Shown here piece by piece: positions 21,440 through 33,351 of a stretch of DNA of 64,000 nucleotides. Source of the DNA: Haplomitrium mnioides. Lineage: Eukaryota > Marchantiophyta > Haplomitriopsida > Calobryales. Where the stretch lies: the NCBI GenBank assembly GCA_049999725.1, contig JBNGIS010033853.1, positions 103,614 through 167,613 on the forward strand. The letters run 5' to 3'. Under the pieces are notes generated by a model. It saw only the letters and a list, made by a program, of their open reading frames with translations, had not been told where the DNA came from and searched no databases. A program made the translations under genes and the position numbers. Within the stretch, counting starts at the first letter, position 1, and every line of letters begins with the position of its first letter.

Positions 21440-21750
21440 GGACTCATTGTAGTTGATGGGTGGATAGAAGGATTTCCAATAAAGGTTTTGGTGGATTATG
21501 GAGCAGAAGAAAATTATTTATCACAAGCAATGGAACTAAAGTTGAAGTTACCCCTTGAGGAAGAAAAGCACGAGGTAGTTGAAATGGCAAACAGACAAAG
21601 CGAGCCAATTGGAAGATTGTCTCAAAGCATATCTTTACATATGGGCAACTATCAAGAAGAGCTTGAATGGAAGATCACAACATTAGCAAGATATGATGCC
21701 ATTTTCGGAATGAAGTGTTTGAGAAGATATAACCCGCAAGTGGACTAGCA
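21440..21750 (+). pseudogene. G aspartic protease
   Basis: The open stretch contains IKVLVDYGAEENYLS, the gypsy protease active site (VDSGATxNFIS in the family) with Ser changed to Tyr but the catalytic Asp kept. LARYDAIFGMKCLRRYNPQVD is the conserved tail (LGMxWLxxxNPxID). Ends at a TAG at 21748. Confidence 0.8.
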
Positions 21751-21899
21751 AAAGAAGAGCCTCATAACACCTCAATGGAAGATTTAGGAAGATCGTGTAT
21801 GACCTTATTCAAGGAAACTACCTCTATATATGATTGGGGAAAAATCAATAAAAAGAGAAGATGTAGTGTTTTTGAGACTCATACGTGAGGTTGAAGGTG

Positions 21900-22660
21900 A
21901 TAAGGAGGACTCCAAGCATAAAGTCCTACATGAACTTCAAGAGGTTTTGAAAGAATTTCATGTTGTTTTTCCCAACGATTTAACTCCAAGTTGCCGTCTA
22001 AATGATATATTGATTATAAAATTGAGGTTGTTCCAGGAAGTGCTCCACTTTGCAATGCACCATATCGTCTGCCTCCTCATGAATTGGAGGAACGCAAAAC
22101 TCCAATCATTGAACTATGGGAGAAAGGATTTATTCAGTCAAGCATCTCCTTAACCAACAAACAGTGAAAAATAAATATCCATTACTAAGAATGGACGATT
22201 TATTTGATTAACTTCAAGGAGCAAACTACTTTACCAAGTTGGATTTGAGAAGTGGATACAACCAAATCCGAATTGTAGAGGGTGACGTGCAAAAGACAGC
22301 ATTTCGAAGTCGATATAGGCATTTTGAATATCTTGTTATGTCATTTGGATTAACTAATACTCTTATAGCTTTTATGGGTCTAATGAATGATATTTTTTGA
22401 TGTTTTCTAGATAAGTTTGTTATTGTTTTCTTGGATGACATTCTTATTTACAGCATGTTAAGATGTCAAAATGTGAAATTGGCAAAAGAGAGGTTGATTA
22501 CTTGGGTCACTGGGTGAGTGCTGCAAGAATTCAGGTCATGGATGAGAAAGTGGAGGCCATTCCAAAATGGGAAGCTCCTAGTGATCAAACACAACTACGA
22601 GGATTTTTGGAGCTAACTGGGTTTTATCATCGATTTGTGAAAGGATTTGTATAAATAGGA
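21900..22660 (+). pseudogene. G reverse transcriptase
   Basis: Blocks present: [10 protein letters not shown] (22240-22270), [19 protein letters not shown], and the catalytic VIVFLDDILIYS (about 22420-22450) with both Asp of the LDD box intact. Downstream the CEIGKREVDYLGHWVS and LRGFLELTGFYHRFVKGF blocks (22463-22654) mark the thumb. A TGA at about 22400, a TAA at about 22650 and shifts interrupt it. Confidence 0.85.
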
Positions 22661-22666
22661 GAACCA

Positions 22667-23122
22667 TTGACCAATTTGCTCAAGAAAAATCATACATGGA
22701 CATGGGGAGTCGCAGAAGAATTAACGTTCCTAGCATTGAAGAAATCACTTCTTCATGCTTCTATTCTCAAATGGTATGACTCTAAACGACCAATAAAACT
22801 TTCAGCTGATGCATCAAGAAAAGCTATAGGTGGGGTTTTGCAACAAGAATGGGAGGATTGCTGGCATTCTATTGCTTTCTTCTCTAGAAAGTTAAGTGGT
22901 TCAGAGCAAAATTATCATACCACGAAGCGAGAGGAGCTAGCAATCATGTTATCCACCAAGCATTGGAAGCATTATCTCCGAGACAAGGAGTTTATTGTTG
23001 AGACTGATCGTAAATCTTTACTCTATCTCGAAATGCAAAAAGAGCCTTCCAAAAGGCAAATTCGATGGGCGGAATGGCAACAACACTTTCATGTGAAGAT
23101 GGTGTATGTGGAAGGAAAATGA
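22667..23122 (+). pseudogene. G RNase H
   Basis: A 151-codon open stretch: FLALKKSLLHASILK, LSADASRKAIGGVLQQ, IAFFSRKLSGSEQNYHTTKR, EELAIM, LRDKEFIVETDRKSL. The catalytic acids of chromovirus RNase H (D in SADAS, E in REELA, D in ETDRKSL) are present. It ends at a TGA that replaces the expected continuation into integrase. Confidence 0.85.
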
Positions 23123-23167
23123 CAAATTGCAGATGCTTTGACCCGCATGTCTCAATTGAACATCTTA

Positions 23168-24345
23168 TCAGAAGTTGCTATACATCCTATTTGGTGGTAA
23201 AAAATGTTGGCTGCAGTCAATGAAGATGAAGAGATAATTGCTGCACAACAAAAGAGGTTGGCAAAAATAGTACGAGGTTTGATTTTCTTCCAAAATAAGG
23301 TATAGGGTCCCTAATAATATTACACTTTGCTCTGAATTTTTGCATGAAGTACATGATTCTACTATTGGTGGACATGTTGGAATTGAGAAGACATTGAACA
23401 ATGTTCAACGTGTTTATTACTAGCCTAAGATGCACCAAGATGTGGAGGCATATGTTCAGAGTTGTTTGGCTTGTCAACAAAACAAATCTACCAATCTTGA
23501 ACGTGGAGGCTTATTACAACCACTTCTCATCCCCAATCGACGATAGGGACATGTGAGTATGGACATTGTATGTGAGTTACCACGTACTTCTATAAGTTAT
23601 GACGCTATTGTTGTTTTTGTAGACAAACTCAACAAAATGATCCATATTTGTCCAACAACCAAGTCAATAGCAGCCCCTAAGTTAGCTCGCATTTATTTGA
23701 AAGCAGTGTACTCTCATCAAGGTCTTTCTAAAGTCATTATTTCTGATTGGGGGACTCAATTCATTAGCATGTTTTGGCGCACAATATTTGGTCTATTAAA
23801 AACCAAATTGGCTATGTCTACTACCTACCACCATGAATCTGATAGTCAAACTAAACATGCCAATCGTATAATTGAAGATATGTTGTGAGCATTTACCTTG
23901 GAAGAACAAATAGAATGAGATTAGCTACTAACCCTTGTATAGTTTTCTTACAATAACTCTATCAACAGTTCTACAAGAGCCACACCTTTCTTTTTGATGT
24001 ACGGTGAGCATCCAACCACGATCTCTAGTCTTCATTCGGCATCACCGCCCACTCCAAGAGTCCAATCCACGACATTCGACGGTCTTAGCAAAACCTTGTA
24101 GTGGCTTGTAATCGGCATAAACAGTATGCAAATGCTCATCGTCGGGAGGTGACTTTTGGTGTAGGTGACCAAGTTTGGCTATCCACTTCCAATCTTCCTT
24201 TGCTTCATTATCGCAAGCTTGACACTTGCTTTATTGGCTATTTTTCTATCTCTGCTCGTATTAGTGAAGTAGCCTATCAGTTGGTTTTACCCTCTCACAT
24301 GAAAGTTCATCCAGTCTTTTATGTCTCTTTATTATGAGCTTTTGT
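23168..24345 (+). pseudogene. G integrase
   Basis: The zinc-binding region HEVHDSTIGGHVG and CLACQQNK (23340-23490) shows His and Cys pairs. The core begins MSMDIVCELPRTS (first Asp, 23553), followed by IISDWGTQF (second Asp). The third acid position reads TKHANRIIEDML where the family has TERANR, so the catalytic Glu is Lys. A TGA at 23886 and shifts follow. The GPY/F-type C-terminal block is at 24101-24337 (KLDTCFIGYFSISARISEVA, then HPVFYVSLL). Confidence 0.85.
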
Positions 24346-24418
24346 TCCTAGTTCTTCCTCTTATACAAATACCCAAGAACCCTCTCCACCACCTGAACTT
24401 ATTGATGGTCATAAAGAG

Positions 24419-24613
24419 TTAGAGGTGGAACAACTCTTGAAGAAACGTACACGATGTTGTAGTCGGTATGAGATTGTCGAATATTTGGTTCGTTGGAAAG
24501 GTTACCCACTTTATAAAGCTACTTGGAAGCCTTTGGAGAATTTGGCTAATGCATCTGCGCTTGTTCAATCTTTTGAGACCTCTTTCACTTGCAATGAGGA
24601 CGTTGCCTCTTAA
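24419..24613 (+). pseudogene. G integrase C-terminal chromodomain
   Basis: IVEYLVRWKGYPLYKATWKP followed by LENL is the chromodomain signature (YLVKWKGYxxxEATWEPxxNL). In chromoviruses this domain directs insertion to marked chromatin. It ends at a TAA at 24611, directly before the polypurine tract AAAAGGGGGGAGGA (24612-24625). Confidence 0.9.
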
Positions 24614-24626
24614 AAGGGGGGAGGAT

Positions 24627-25129
24627 TGTGACAACTATCTCTAGAAAGACATTACTAAGTTAGAGTATCAAAAAGTAAGTGTTATTATAGAGAAAGTGAT
24701 ACGTGGCAAGAGGAGAGAAAGTCAACAAATTAAAGTAAAAGAAAGGGCAAGAGGATAAGAACATGTGGCAAGCGAAGGATTAAAGCAAATAGAAGGTTCT
24801 AAGATAAGGACACGTGGCAAAAGAAGAACTAAAGAGAAATAGAAGGTTCTAAAGATAAGGACACGTGGCAGAAGGAGAATAAAAGTAAAGGGTGGTCCAA
24901 TCAATGAGAGAGGAAAAAAGGGTGGTCCAATTAGAGGAGGATAGAAAAGGGACCAATAGGGTTTCGCCACCTATGTAAGCAAAACATTTTTCACTTAGTA
25001 TATAAATAAGGGAGAGGGCCTTGTTGGGCATCTATTACCTTGTGGGTTCTTGAAGTTCTTTATGCACTACTCTTGTATGTGTCGTGCTTGTGCTAATTTT
25101 GGTGTGCAATATATGTATGTAGTGTTACA
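24627..25129 (+). repeat. G 3' LTR
   Basis: Starts TGTGACAAC and ends GTGTTACA, followed by the TSD CCGCT. CACGTGGC-type motifs lie at 24701, 24762, 24811 and 24862, and GAAGGTTC at about 24792 and 24842. Confidence 0.9.
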
Positions 25130-25134
25130 CCGCT

Positions 25135-25880
25135 CTCTTCATCCGATAAGACACTTTGGACCCCTCATATCTTCCGGCCTTAGTGTCCTCATTCCATGCC
25201 AGGTCTTCCATGAATTTCTTCAGCTGGTGCTCTATTTCTGTGTATTTTTCTATCTCAATTTGCTTTACAAACACCACACCTTCTTCCGACAGATCCTCCT
25301 CTATTGCCTTGCTCACCATCTAAACCCAGTAGTGGTATTGCGACTCTTCCTCCTCCTTAGACCATTTACTATCATATTCCTTTTCTGCTTGGGTCTCTTC
25401 TAAGTGAGGAATAGGTCCATAGTATACCACTGTCTTCTTAGGGCCAAACACCAATGTGGATTCTGCCCAGTTATGCAAGACTCGAGCCCTATACAACTAG
25501 GGCCTCCCAATTAGTACAGGATATGGTGACGCCCTGGCTGGCCACATGACCAGGTAATTTAGCTTAAATTCATTCCCTTCGATGAAGGTGGGTACATGGA
25601 GGAGTGAGCCCAATGGTTTCACCCAGGATCCATCAACCAGCCTCATGATTCTAAATGTAGGTTGGAATTCTGTGAATCCTGGCTTACGGGTGGGATTAAT
25701 GTCAATCTCAAGGACCCCATTGTCCTCACATACTAGTTGCAGATTTGCGAGAGCACCCACTCGGGGCAACCTTAACCTCCTTTTGGCTCCCATCAACAAT
25801 TCGCGGAGCTTCCTTTTGTCTAAGGGGTTGTCTTTAATCAATTGGCCCACTGTGGCCATAACAGGGCAGTCCCTCACATT
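25135..25880 (-). pseudogene. A-minus protease and acidic linker
   Basis: The open frame 25877-25497 starts MRDCPVMATVGQLIKDNPLD and contains KRRLRLPRVGALANLQLVCE, GFTEFQPTFRIMRLVDGSWV, KLNYLVM and PYPVLIGRP, matching the A-plus protease region (52490-52950). The segment with the DxGA-type active site is disrupted here (IDINPTRKPGF), so no catalytic Asp motif is visible. A TAG at 25497 is followed by the acidic linker (Glu/Ser/Tyr-rich), which runs to the G insertion. Confidence 0.7.
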
Positions 25881-27602
25881 TGCCTGAATACTGTATGGGA
25901 CGGGTTTCGCTCCATTTTCTTGACCAGGGATCTTTGCCCCTACTTTTTTAACCCCTCCCTGTTATTTGCGGACCTTCTTCAAGGTCTCCACCGCTGCATG
26001 CTCCTTCTCCAATGCTTCTTGATCCTCCAATTGCTTCCTTACGTGGTCCTGTTGCTTAGGATACAACAACTTTGGATTATCCCTTTGATAGTCTAAATCA
26101 CTCCGTGAAGAGGTTGCTTGGGTTGCCCCGTTCTTGTCCTTTCACTCAATTTTCTCTGATTCTTCTCCTTGGTCTTCGCCTCGGCCCGAGTCACCACTCG
26201 GAAGCAATCTTCAAGGGCGGGTATCTTCCATCCGGCCAATTCCGCCTCCTCCTCCTCCTCCAAGGCTATGAGATTGACAATTGCGTGAGGAGGGGGATTT
26301 GTGGCTAGGCCGAGGGATGCATCGAGCCTTCGATTAAGTCGGCAATTAACTGCCACATGCCCCTCCTTATTGCATTGGAAGCATAAGGTGGGCGATTGGC
26401 CGTAACCACTCATCCGCTATTCCAGACAATTAGAGGAAATATGCCCAGGTTGGGGACAATTCCAGCATACAATGATCGTTGTCTTGGGTGGCCGATTAGT
26501 AGCCCATTGGTTTCCTAGCTCTCTGCTCCCCCCTTGCAGGCCTGCTTAGCATAGTGCGAGGTCCCCCACTGATCTGATGCATCGTCTCTAGGGCCTCTTC
26601 CATCACATACTCCACTTCCTCTCTCACATAGTGCACTGTATTGTTTTCTACCGGGTATTCCTGCTTGGCCATGTTTGTTACATCTCACGCACCACACTTT
26701 GACTTTCATAGTGGGTAGAGGTCTGCCTTCCGATTTGATTCCTGCCAGTAGCATATTCATCGCCTCCATCTTGGCGCTCTGCTCCTCAGTTCAATCCCTC
26801 CCCCTTGATTCTTGCTGGTTTTGGGTTCGGGTTCACTTCTTCTATATTTTCCTTTGTTGGCCCCCTTATGTTGATGCACGTCTCTCTCCTTGGCATGCTT
26901 TTTCTTCTTCGGATCCTTCCGCTTCTTCTTCCTTCGGGATGACTGGTCCTCCTCTGAGCTACTGCTGTCGGAGTTGCTCTTGCTTTCCAAGGAAGCTGCG
27001 GATCTTTCATCTGTCTCCTCTCCGCTATCCGAAGTTTCCAAGGAGTTATCAAACTCATACTTTGCTATGGCTTTCTTACAAGAACTTGTGATTGCAGCCT
27101 TTACATGTAAACAGGCTGCATTGACCGGCTCTTCCAGAGTTTGCAGATCCGTCTGCCTCACCTAGGTCCCAATTCCCTTAAGCAAGGCTGCCAAGAACCA
27201 CGTTGTGATCATCCCATCTATGGTTGGGGGATTCAACTTCCGAGTTACCTTCTTGAACCTTTGGAGGAATTTCTTGACAGACTCTTTCTTCTTCATCCTT
27301 AGCTTACCCATTTTGATCAACACCTTTGTTTCTTCCTTGATTCCTCTGAATTCTACAATGAAGGCAGCTTTGAAGGCTCTCTAGTCCCTCTTGACGTTGT
27401 TAGGCAAATCTTTGTACCATGGCTGGGCCTCTCCCTTCAACACTACAAGCAGGATTTCAATTTTTATATGACTCTCTCCGTTAGTTGTCGCAATGTTCTC
27501 CAGATCATCTAGCCATGTATCAGGGTCGTCTTTCGAACGCTCTTTAAAAGATTTGTATTTGAACCTGCCTCTGAATCCGAACTGGGGCACTGGGTTTGCC
27601 AT
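25881..27602 (-). pseudogene. A-minus gag with zinc knuckles
   Basis: ATG at 27602 starts MANPVPQFGFRGRFKYKSFK, and the same MANPV start occurs in B3. The gag core GEAQPWYKDLPNNVKRD ends in a TAG (27381). Further on lie HVKAAITSS, a Ser/Glu/Asp-rich then Lys-rich stretch (27060-26830), and three knuckle positions: CVRCNKHGQ (about 26680, His lost), CWNCPQPGHISSNC (about 26455) and CFQCNKEGHVAVNC (about 26380). Two knuckles remain intact. Frameshifts and TAG stops break the gene. Confidence 0.8.
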
Positions 27603-27784
27603 CCCAATACTTGGAAATGACAATTCCACCCACAAATGTATGCCTTCCTCCACACTTCCTCAACACGCTCACAATGAGTTGCCCTGTTTCTCAGAATTCT
27701 CCTTCACAATTTGATTCTGGATCCTTGGTGCACAAAGTGATATCTTAGCCTCGGGTTGGTCTCAGGTTTCTGCAAACCTTCAGC

Positions 27785-27803
27785 CCTCCTTCTAGTGCCA
27801 AAA
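27785..27803 (-). other. A-minus primer-binding site
   Basis: On minus: TTTTGGCACTAGAAGGAGG, five bases after the LTR end. B3 has TTTTGGCGCTAGAAAGAGG and A-plus TTTTGGTGCTAGAAGGAGG. TGGCGCTAGAAGGAGGG is a site used by Tat-like gypsy elements; I do not assign the tRNA. Confidence 0.75.
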
Positions 27804-27808
27804 ATTTA

Positions 27809-30417
27809 TGTCAATCTCCTCCTTCCGGCTTTAACCTTTACAAGTTTCACTTGGAAGGAAGGGGAGGACAAAAACAGGGGATTAAGGTTCTTTTGTGAGA
27901 TGGCTACTATCGAATTATCACTTTGAGGCTTTAAGAGAAATCTCTTCACCTTACCAGCCATTTCCTCACCTCAACATTCACAACATCAACCCAACTGCTC
28001 ATTCACCCACAATGCCAGAACATACATACACACAAACCCAAGTAACTCTATGGAAATCTTCAATGTAATTCAGGGGTCCCAAATCTAGACCTAGCCACCT
28101 TGTATACACTTTAGGAGCAGAGTGGAATGACCCATGTGTCATGGAACAATGACAAGAGACTTGACTCCCCTTCACATGGTTGTCCCAAGGTCTCAACAAA
28201 TGGAATTCCTGCGTACTTCTAGTCTTGAATCATATTTACACAATAAACAGAGTATAAGAACAGAATGCAAGGACTCAAGGTCACACAACTATGTCAATGG
28301 ACTTGACTCCCCCTTCACAGGGCTGTCCCAAGGTCTGAACAAATGGAATCTGTCTCAGCCTAATCCTAATTGCTTCTTATATCATATAACAGAATTCAAA
28401 TCTAACTAACACATTCATACACATTTACAACCATACACACTCAATGCACTTCATCTTGATCATAGACCTCACAAGACTATTGGGATTGATCTTCTCTAGC
28501 AGACTCCTCCTCAACTCACCCCATCAATCCTCCTTCCAATCCCCACATACACACCCTTCTTCTAGATAGTTTTTCAACTTCACTCGCGAGAAGCCTTGGA
28601 TTTACTTCCTCAGGCTCGAAAGAGGATTTCTTTCACTTCCACCCCTGGAAAACAGTCCTCCCGACTACTTGTAGCTCATTCCACCTCTGAGCCTCAATCA
28701 GGTCTTCTCCGTAGTATGCAGACACTAACGCATCTACCCTCTTCTCAGCTCCACTTGAAAGATAACACCAAAGCACACTCTGAGCACTCTTGGTTGATGC
28801 TCCCACACATGAATTGCAAAGACGACCCCAAGATCTCACTTGGAAGTCTATCCCAAATTCTCAACAAGACGGATCCCCTTCAAATCTCCCGGATAGATCC
28901 ACCTCCGCCATAGGTCCACTCGCAGGGATGAGTTCACTTGGATCGTTCAAGCCTCTACAGCTCCTCACCAAACAATTCTTAGCACCTCTCTAGTTCACTT
29001 TCACCTTTGCTAGCCCTTACATGAGTACACTCGCCTCACGTAAATTCTCACCGGGATCCACTTCTGCTTTACCTCGTTGCGTTTTCCTTGTCTCGAGATT
29101 GCTTGTGCGTCTCTAGCTTCCTTGCACACCAACCCGATTGAATTTGAAGCTCGAAAATGTATACCCCTCAAGCTTTTGCCCTAGTGAATCCTTCTCATTA
29201 GAAAGGTCGTTATTCCCGCTAGGCTCGGAGCCAGACATGGCGACACCTGTCCCGTCTATTAGCAGTTTCCTTCCAAGTACAACAGTCACACGAGGTGGAG
29301 TCTGAGGAATCTCGCGGACTAAGATTCCAAAGATTCTCGTAGAACCAAGTCCGAGGAACCCCACGGAACAGAGTTCCAAAGAATCCCGCGGAAAAGGTGT
29401 CTAAAGGAATCTTGCGGATTTGAGTCCAAAGATTCTTGCAGATTCGAGTCTGCAAAACCCAATAGAGCCCAAAGCTCATTGTTAACTTTTCCTCTATTGT
29501 CGCCGTCTCACGCCGCATTCAACTTGGAAGTTGGATTGGTGCTTTGACCTCATTTCGTAGTTGACATCGGATCCCAATCCCAAGAATCCAATAGATAAGG
29601 AAGTCCAAAGGATCCCTCAGACTCCTCCGAAGTGCCACGTGTTCAAGGCTGACTCTCTTTCGTGGTCGCCGTCCGACGCTGTTTTCAATAGGGAAGGTGG
29701 ACCGCCGCACTTACCTCCATACATGGTTGACTCCTCTTTGACCCGAAGGATCCAATGAGATCTATCAAAGCGCCACGTAATCCAAAGCCGCGCTGTCCGA
29801 CACTGTTTTCAATGGGGATGGTTGATCGACGCACTGACTTGGTTCCGTGGTTGACCTCTCTCTAACCTGAAGGATCCAACGGGCTCGGTCGAAGCGCCAC
29901 GTAATATGAAAAAACACCATTTGGTGTCGTTTTCAAAAGGGAAGGCTAACCGACGCGCTGACCTGGTTCCGCGGTTGACCTCGCTCTGACTTGAAGGATC
30001 CAATTGGCTCCCCTAGAGTGCCACGTAATGGGATGCAGCGCTGTCTCATGTCGTTTTCAAAGAGGAAGGCTGACCAACTTGCTGACCTGGTTCCGTGGAA
30101 TCCAACGGGCTCATTCGAGTTGCCACGTGTTCGCTGACTCTCCCAGACACTTGTGAGGATGCTACGTTTTGGAGGGAGCACCATGCGACGCCATTTTCAA
30201 AGGGGAAGCTTGACCATCGCGTTGACCTGGTTCCAAAGAAGACTGAGGACACCCCGAGCCTTCCACGTTTCCTCAAAGTCCTGCGGACCTCTTGTGCCTA
30301 CCACGTGTCCGCTGATGCCCTCAGACACCCTGGGCCTACCACGCCCTCGCTAAGTCCCGCAGACACCTTGAAGATGCCACATTTCTGTTGAATCTTCCGG
30401 AGCCCTGCGAAGATGCT
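27809..30417 (-). repeat. A-minus 5' LTR, U5 side
   Basis: Begins, read on plus, with TGTCAATCTCC, the complement of the LTR end GGAGATTGACA. It contains the TATA area (about 29155), the hairpin motif (28710-28730) and the 123 bp array (29600-30150). Interrupted by F at 30418. Confidence 0.85.
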
Positions 30418-33351
30418 TGTGAGAGAATAGTTCCTGACAGAAGGTCAGTAACGGCTTGAATGACTTCTCTTCTATGCCGTGGAGTGAGAAGGAAGTGGTA
30501 GAGCTTCAAGTTTTGGACTAATAAGTGTAAAATGGTAAAATGTAAGGATCAGAGGAACATTTTGGATATCATTGGCCAAGGAAAAAAGGCTAGGTGATGA
30601 GGAAGTTGGTTTTTTTAAGTGAAGGAAAAAAAAATTTGTGTTGTAAAATTAATCTAATTGTTGAGGGCCAGCCAGCCCCTATCTACCTATCTATCTATTC
30701 CTGTTATATGTGTTGATGGACAGCTTGCCCAAGAGCCACTCGAATTGTGTCAAAGGAAGTCGATGCCATGAACTAGGTCCATCCAGGAGCAGGAAGAATA
30801 AAGCGATGGCCTTACACCCCTGTGGGGCTGCCTCTCGAAAGGAAGTTAGTGTCAAATGGTTATATAGTGCTTCTAGTTTATTGGGGAAGACTTATGGGAT
30901 AAATGACGAGTCTCTGTTGTGGCCACCTAAGAGGAAGAGGCAATCCACGGCAAATGATCAACTGTGATGCTAATGAGGAATTTGAGGTGAAGAAAATCTA
31001 TGTGAAGAATTAATCTATGTAGAGAAATTGAATCAGCTTCCAACTAATTATGGGCAAAGAAGGAATCAGTTGTAGTGAAGGATTCTGTTGAGTCAAAGCA
31101 GATGCATTGGAGATCCTCTGAGATGAAGGCCCTTCTGCAAAGAAGTCCTGTTCAAAAAGCTCTATACTAATTGAAGAAAGTGGACAATCGGCCTAGCGCT
31201 GGAGAGTTTGAAGAAGCATTATGCTGCGTGGAGGTCTGATGCGGGTGCCCTAGTTTGAGAAATTCCATGGAATGTAAGGTAGGATTGATCTGTGTTGAAG
31301 GCTTCAGAAGGAATCGAATGTTGTAAAATTTAAGGAATAAATCTGTGAAGCGAATTCTTGAAAAAAAATGTTTAACGAATTGTTTCAGAGGAACAGTCAT
31401 GTGGCACGGAGTTATCTGATGACGAATGAAGGTGCTTGGGGAAATTGATCTATGGAGAATTGAAACGATGCTGCGAATGGATCTACTTGAGTGCCTGGTG
31501 TAGAAATGCTCCTGTGGAAAGTGATAAGTTGCAAAAGGAGAAATTGGATTGCGAAGGAATTTAATTGGAAGTCTGCAGCGAGGTGGAAATCGAACCAGTT
31601 GTTGCGCAATCAGGAAGCAATTAAATTTTAAAGGACCAAGAATGATTTGAAAGTGAGCGAAAGGAAGTTCCGAGAAGGGTCTGTGGTCCAAAGAAGGCAT
31701 TGGAAACTCACCTTTCGAAGTCGAGAACCCTGGTTAAGGGGGTTCCGTTGAGTGTCCGTGTGGGGATCCGAAGTGGAGTCCCCAGGTAAATTAGTTCCGT
31801 GTGAGGTTCCGAAGTGGGTAGCCCTGGTTAGGAAGACTACGTTCTGAGGCATTCGACGGGAAGAATGATTGGCAAAATAACAATGAAGCGAAATGGTGAT
31901 GAATGAAACGATGACTTGTCGGTGTTTTGCTCAACATGGATTGTTGTGGAAAAGGCGAGCGAGGAGAGAAGTTTGAATGGCAAATTGGTGATTTTTTGTG
32001 GTTTCGGTGTGGAAGTCGAACAGAAAGTTTAAAAGTTCGAAAAGGCAAAACGACTACTTAGAGGAATTTGAAAAGTTCGAAATGAAAGGGAGAGGAAATG
32101 AAAGAGTTAGTGAAAGTTCAAAAATTAGCATAAGAACAATTGTTAGTAATTTTTTCTTATAGCAAGTGAAGTATGTGTAAATTAGTGAAAGCGAGTTATT
32201 TAGCTTAAGAACAACCTGCGAGTTGTTAGTTCTTATTGAAAACTTAGTGTGAAAAGTTAGCATGTAGAGAAGCAAGTTAGTTGATTTGGAACTGGGATGA
32301 CTGTTATTGTTAGTTGAGCATGTTAGGGGGTACAAGCTTGTTGGCGAGTTCCTGTTCTAAGGTTGTCTCATTGTACATATGTGCTTCAAGTAAAAATTAT
32401 GAGATGCTTGTTTGTGAGGTCCCCTACTCATGCTGTTGGTTGCATATTCATGAGGAGAAGTTTGATCAAGGAATAAGAATTTGGAGCTAGATTTGGTTGG
32501 TGGATGTTTTGCACGTTTGCAATTGAAGAAGTCAGTCAGATTATATTAGAGAAGTGCATGTCAAAGGGTATCTGAGTGTGTTCTGCTTGTGGGTCTGGGT
32601 TCTGAGTTCCAGATTGTGATTTGTGGGAGGTTGAGTGGCAAATCAATTTTGCTTTAAGTTCTATTCTGTTTTATATTTGTTGAATTCTTAAGAAGAGAAC
32701 CTTCTGTGATTCTCCTGTTAGTGGATACTGGTTCGTGGGTTTCAATAGAGCAAGGAGTGCTCAAGATTTGTGTGTGCCTAGGGAATAGGTGGGCATTTCA
32801 CAAGCACATAGAGTAGTGAGTGGTTGGAGGAACATTAAGTGGATGTGAGATCAGGAGGGTCATTCCATAGCTGAGTTCTTAGCATCAAGCTCTAGGATAT
32901 ATTAGGTTGGAGTGACTTGAGTATCTAGTTTGAGGGAAGTGAGGTGTTGTAATGAAGGTAGGCACACGAGTGCTGGTTTGAGAGTTTTAAGCAAGTTGGG
33001 TAATTGGTTGCTTAGGAAGTTCTTTGATTCAGCTCAAGCATAAAATCAATATGTACAACAACTTACTTGTCCTAGAAGTGTTAGTCATACAGTTTGAGTA
33101 ATTCTTGGCTTTTGTTCTATTATAGTGAGTAGCAGAAGTGGTTTATGTGTTTGGTTTTGCGGAGAAAAGGTTGTCAGACCTAGAGTGGAGAGAGGTCCAT
33201 CTCAAAGCTGATAGAGTGCAGTTTAAGAACTCTTTAAAGAATCAAGAAAGTTGGTAAAAGTGAATTAAGAGCAGATTTCTATATAGATCTTGCGTGGTTC
33301 GATCTCACGTTGTTCTTTTTGGGGTTGGAGTGCCACTGTTGTCCTACGACA
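30418..33351. mobile_element. F: unclassified 2.9 kb insertion, candidate solo LTR
   Basis: Starts TGTGAGAGAATAG and ends CCTACGACA, so it has TG...CA ends. The bases outside are ATGCT (30413-30417) and ATGTC (33352-33356), a 5-base duplication if two transitions are allowed. No coding block of any transposon family is readable on either strand, and there is no primer-binding site or second LTR. It holds short TATC-type microsatellite sequence near 30677-30695. The most likely reading is a solo LTR of a family not otherwise in this window; a non-coding insertion of another class is possible. Confidence 0.45.

Larger units (their letters stand above)
19172..25129 (+). mobile_element. G: chromovirus-type Ty3/gypsy element
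   Basis: 5958 bp with LTRs of 549 bp (19172-19720) and 503 bp (24627-25129), a tRNA-iMet primer-binding site, gag, protease, RT, RNase H, integrase and a C-terminal chromodomain, a complete chromovirus order. It is inserted on the plus strand into the pol gene of A-minus, with a perfect TSD. All parts are present but nonsense changes and shifts run through the coding region. Confidence 0.9.

Noticed and set aside
23886-24345. An intact, active G element
   Set aside because: The perfect TSD suggested youth, but stops in gag, RT, RNase H and integrase, loss of the integrase Glu and LTR length differences show it is dead.
30418-33351. F as a Helitron or terminal-inverted-repeat DNA transposon
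   Set aside because: No TC...CTRR ends with a hairpin, no terminal inverted repeat beyond TGT/ACA, and no AT-dinucleotide target. TG...CA with a 5-base near-duplication fits an LTR better.
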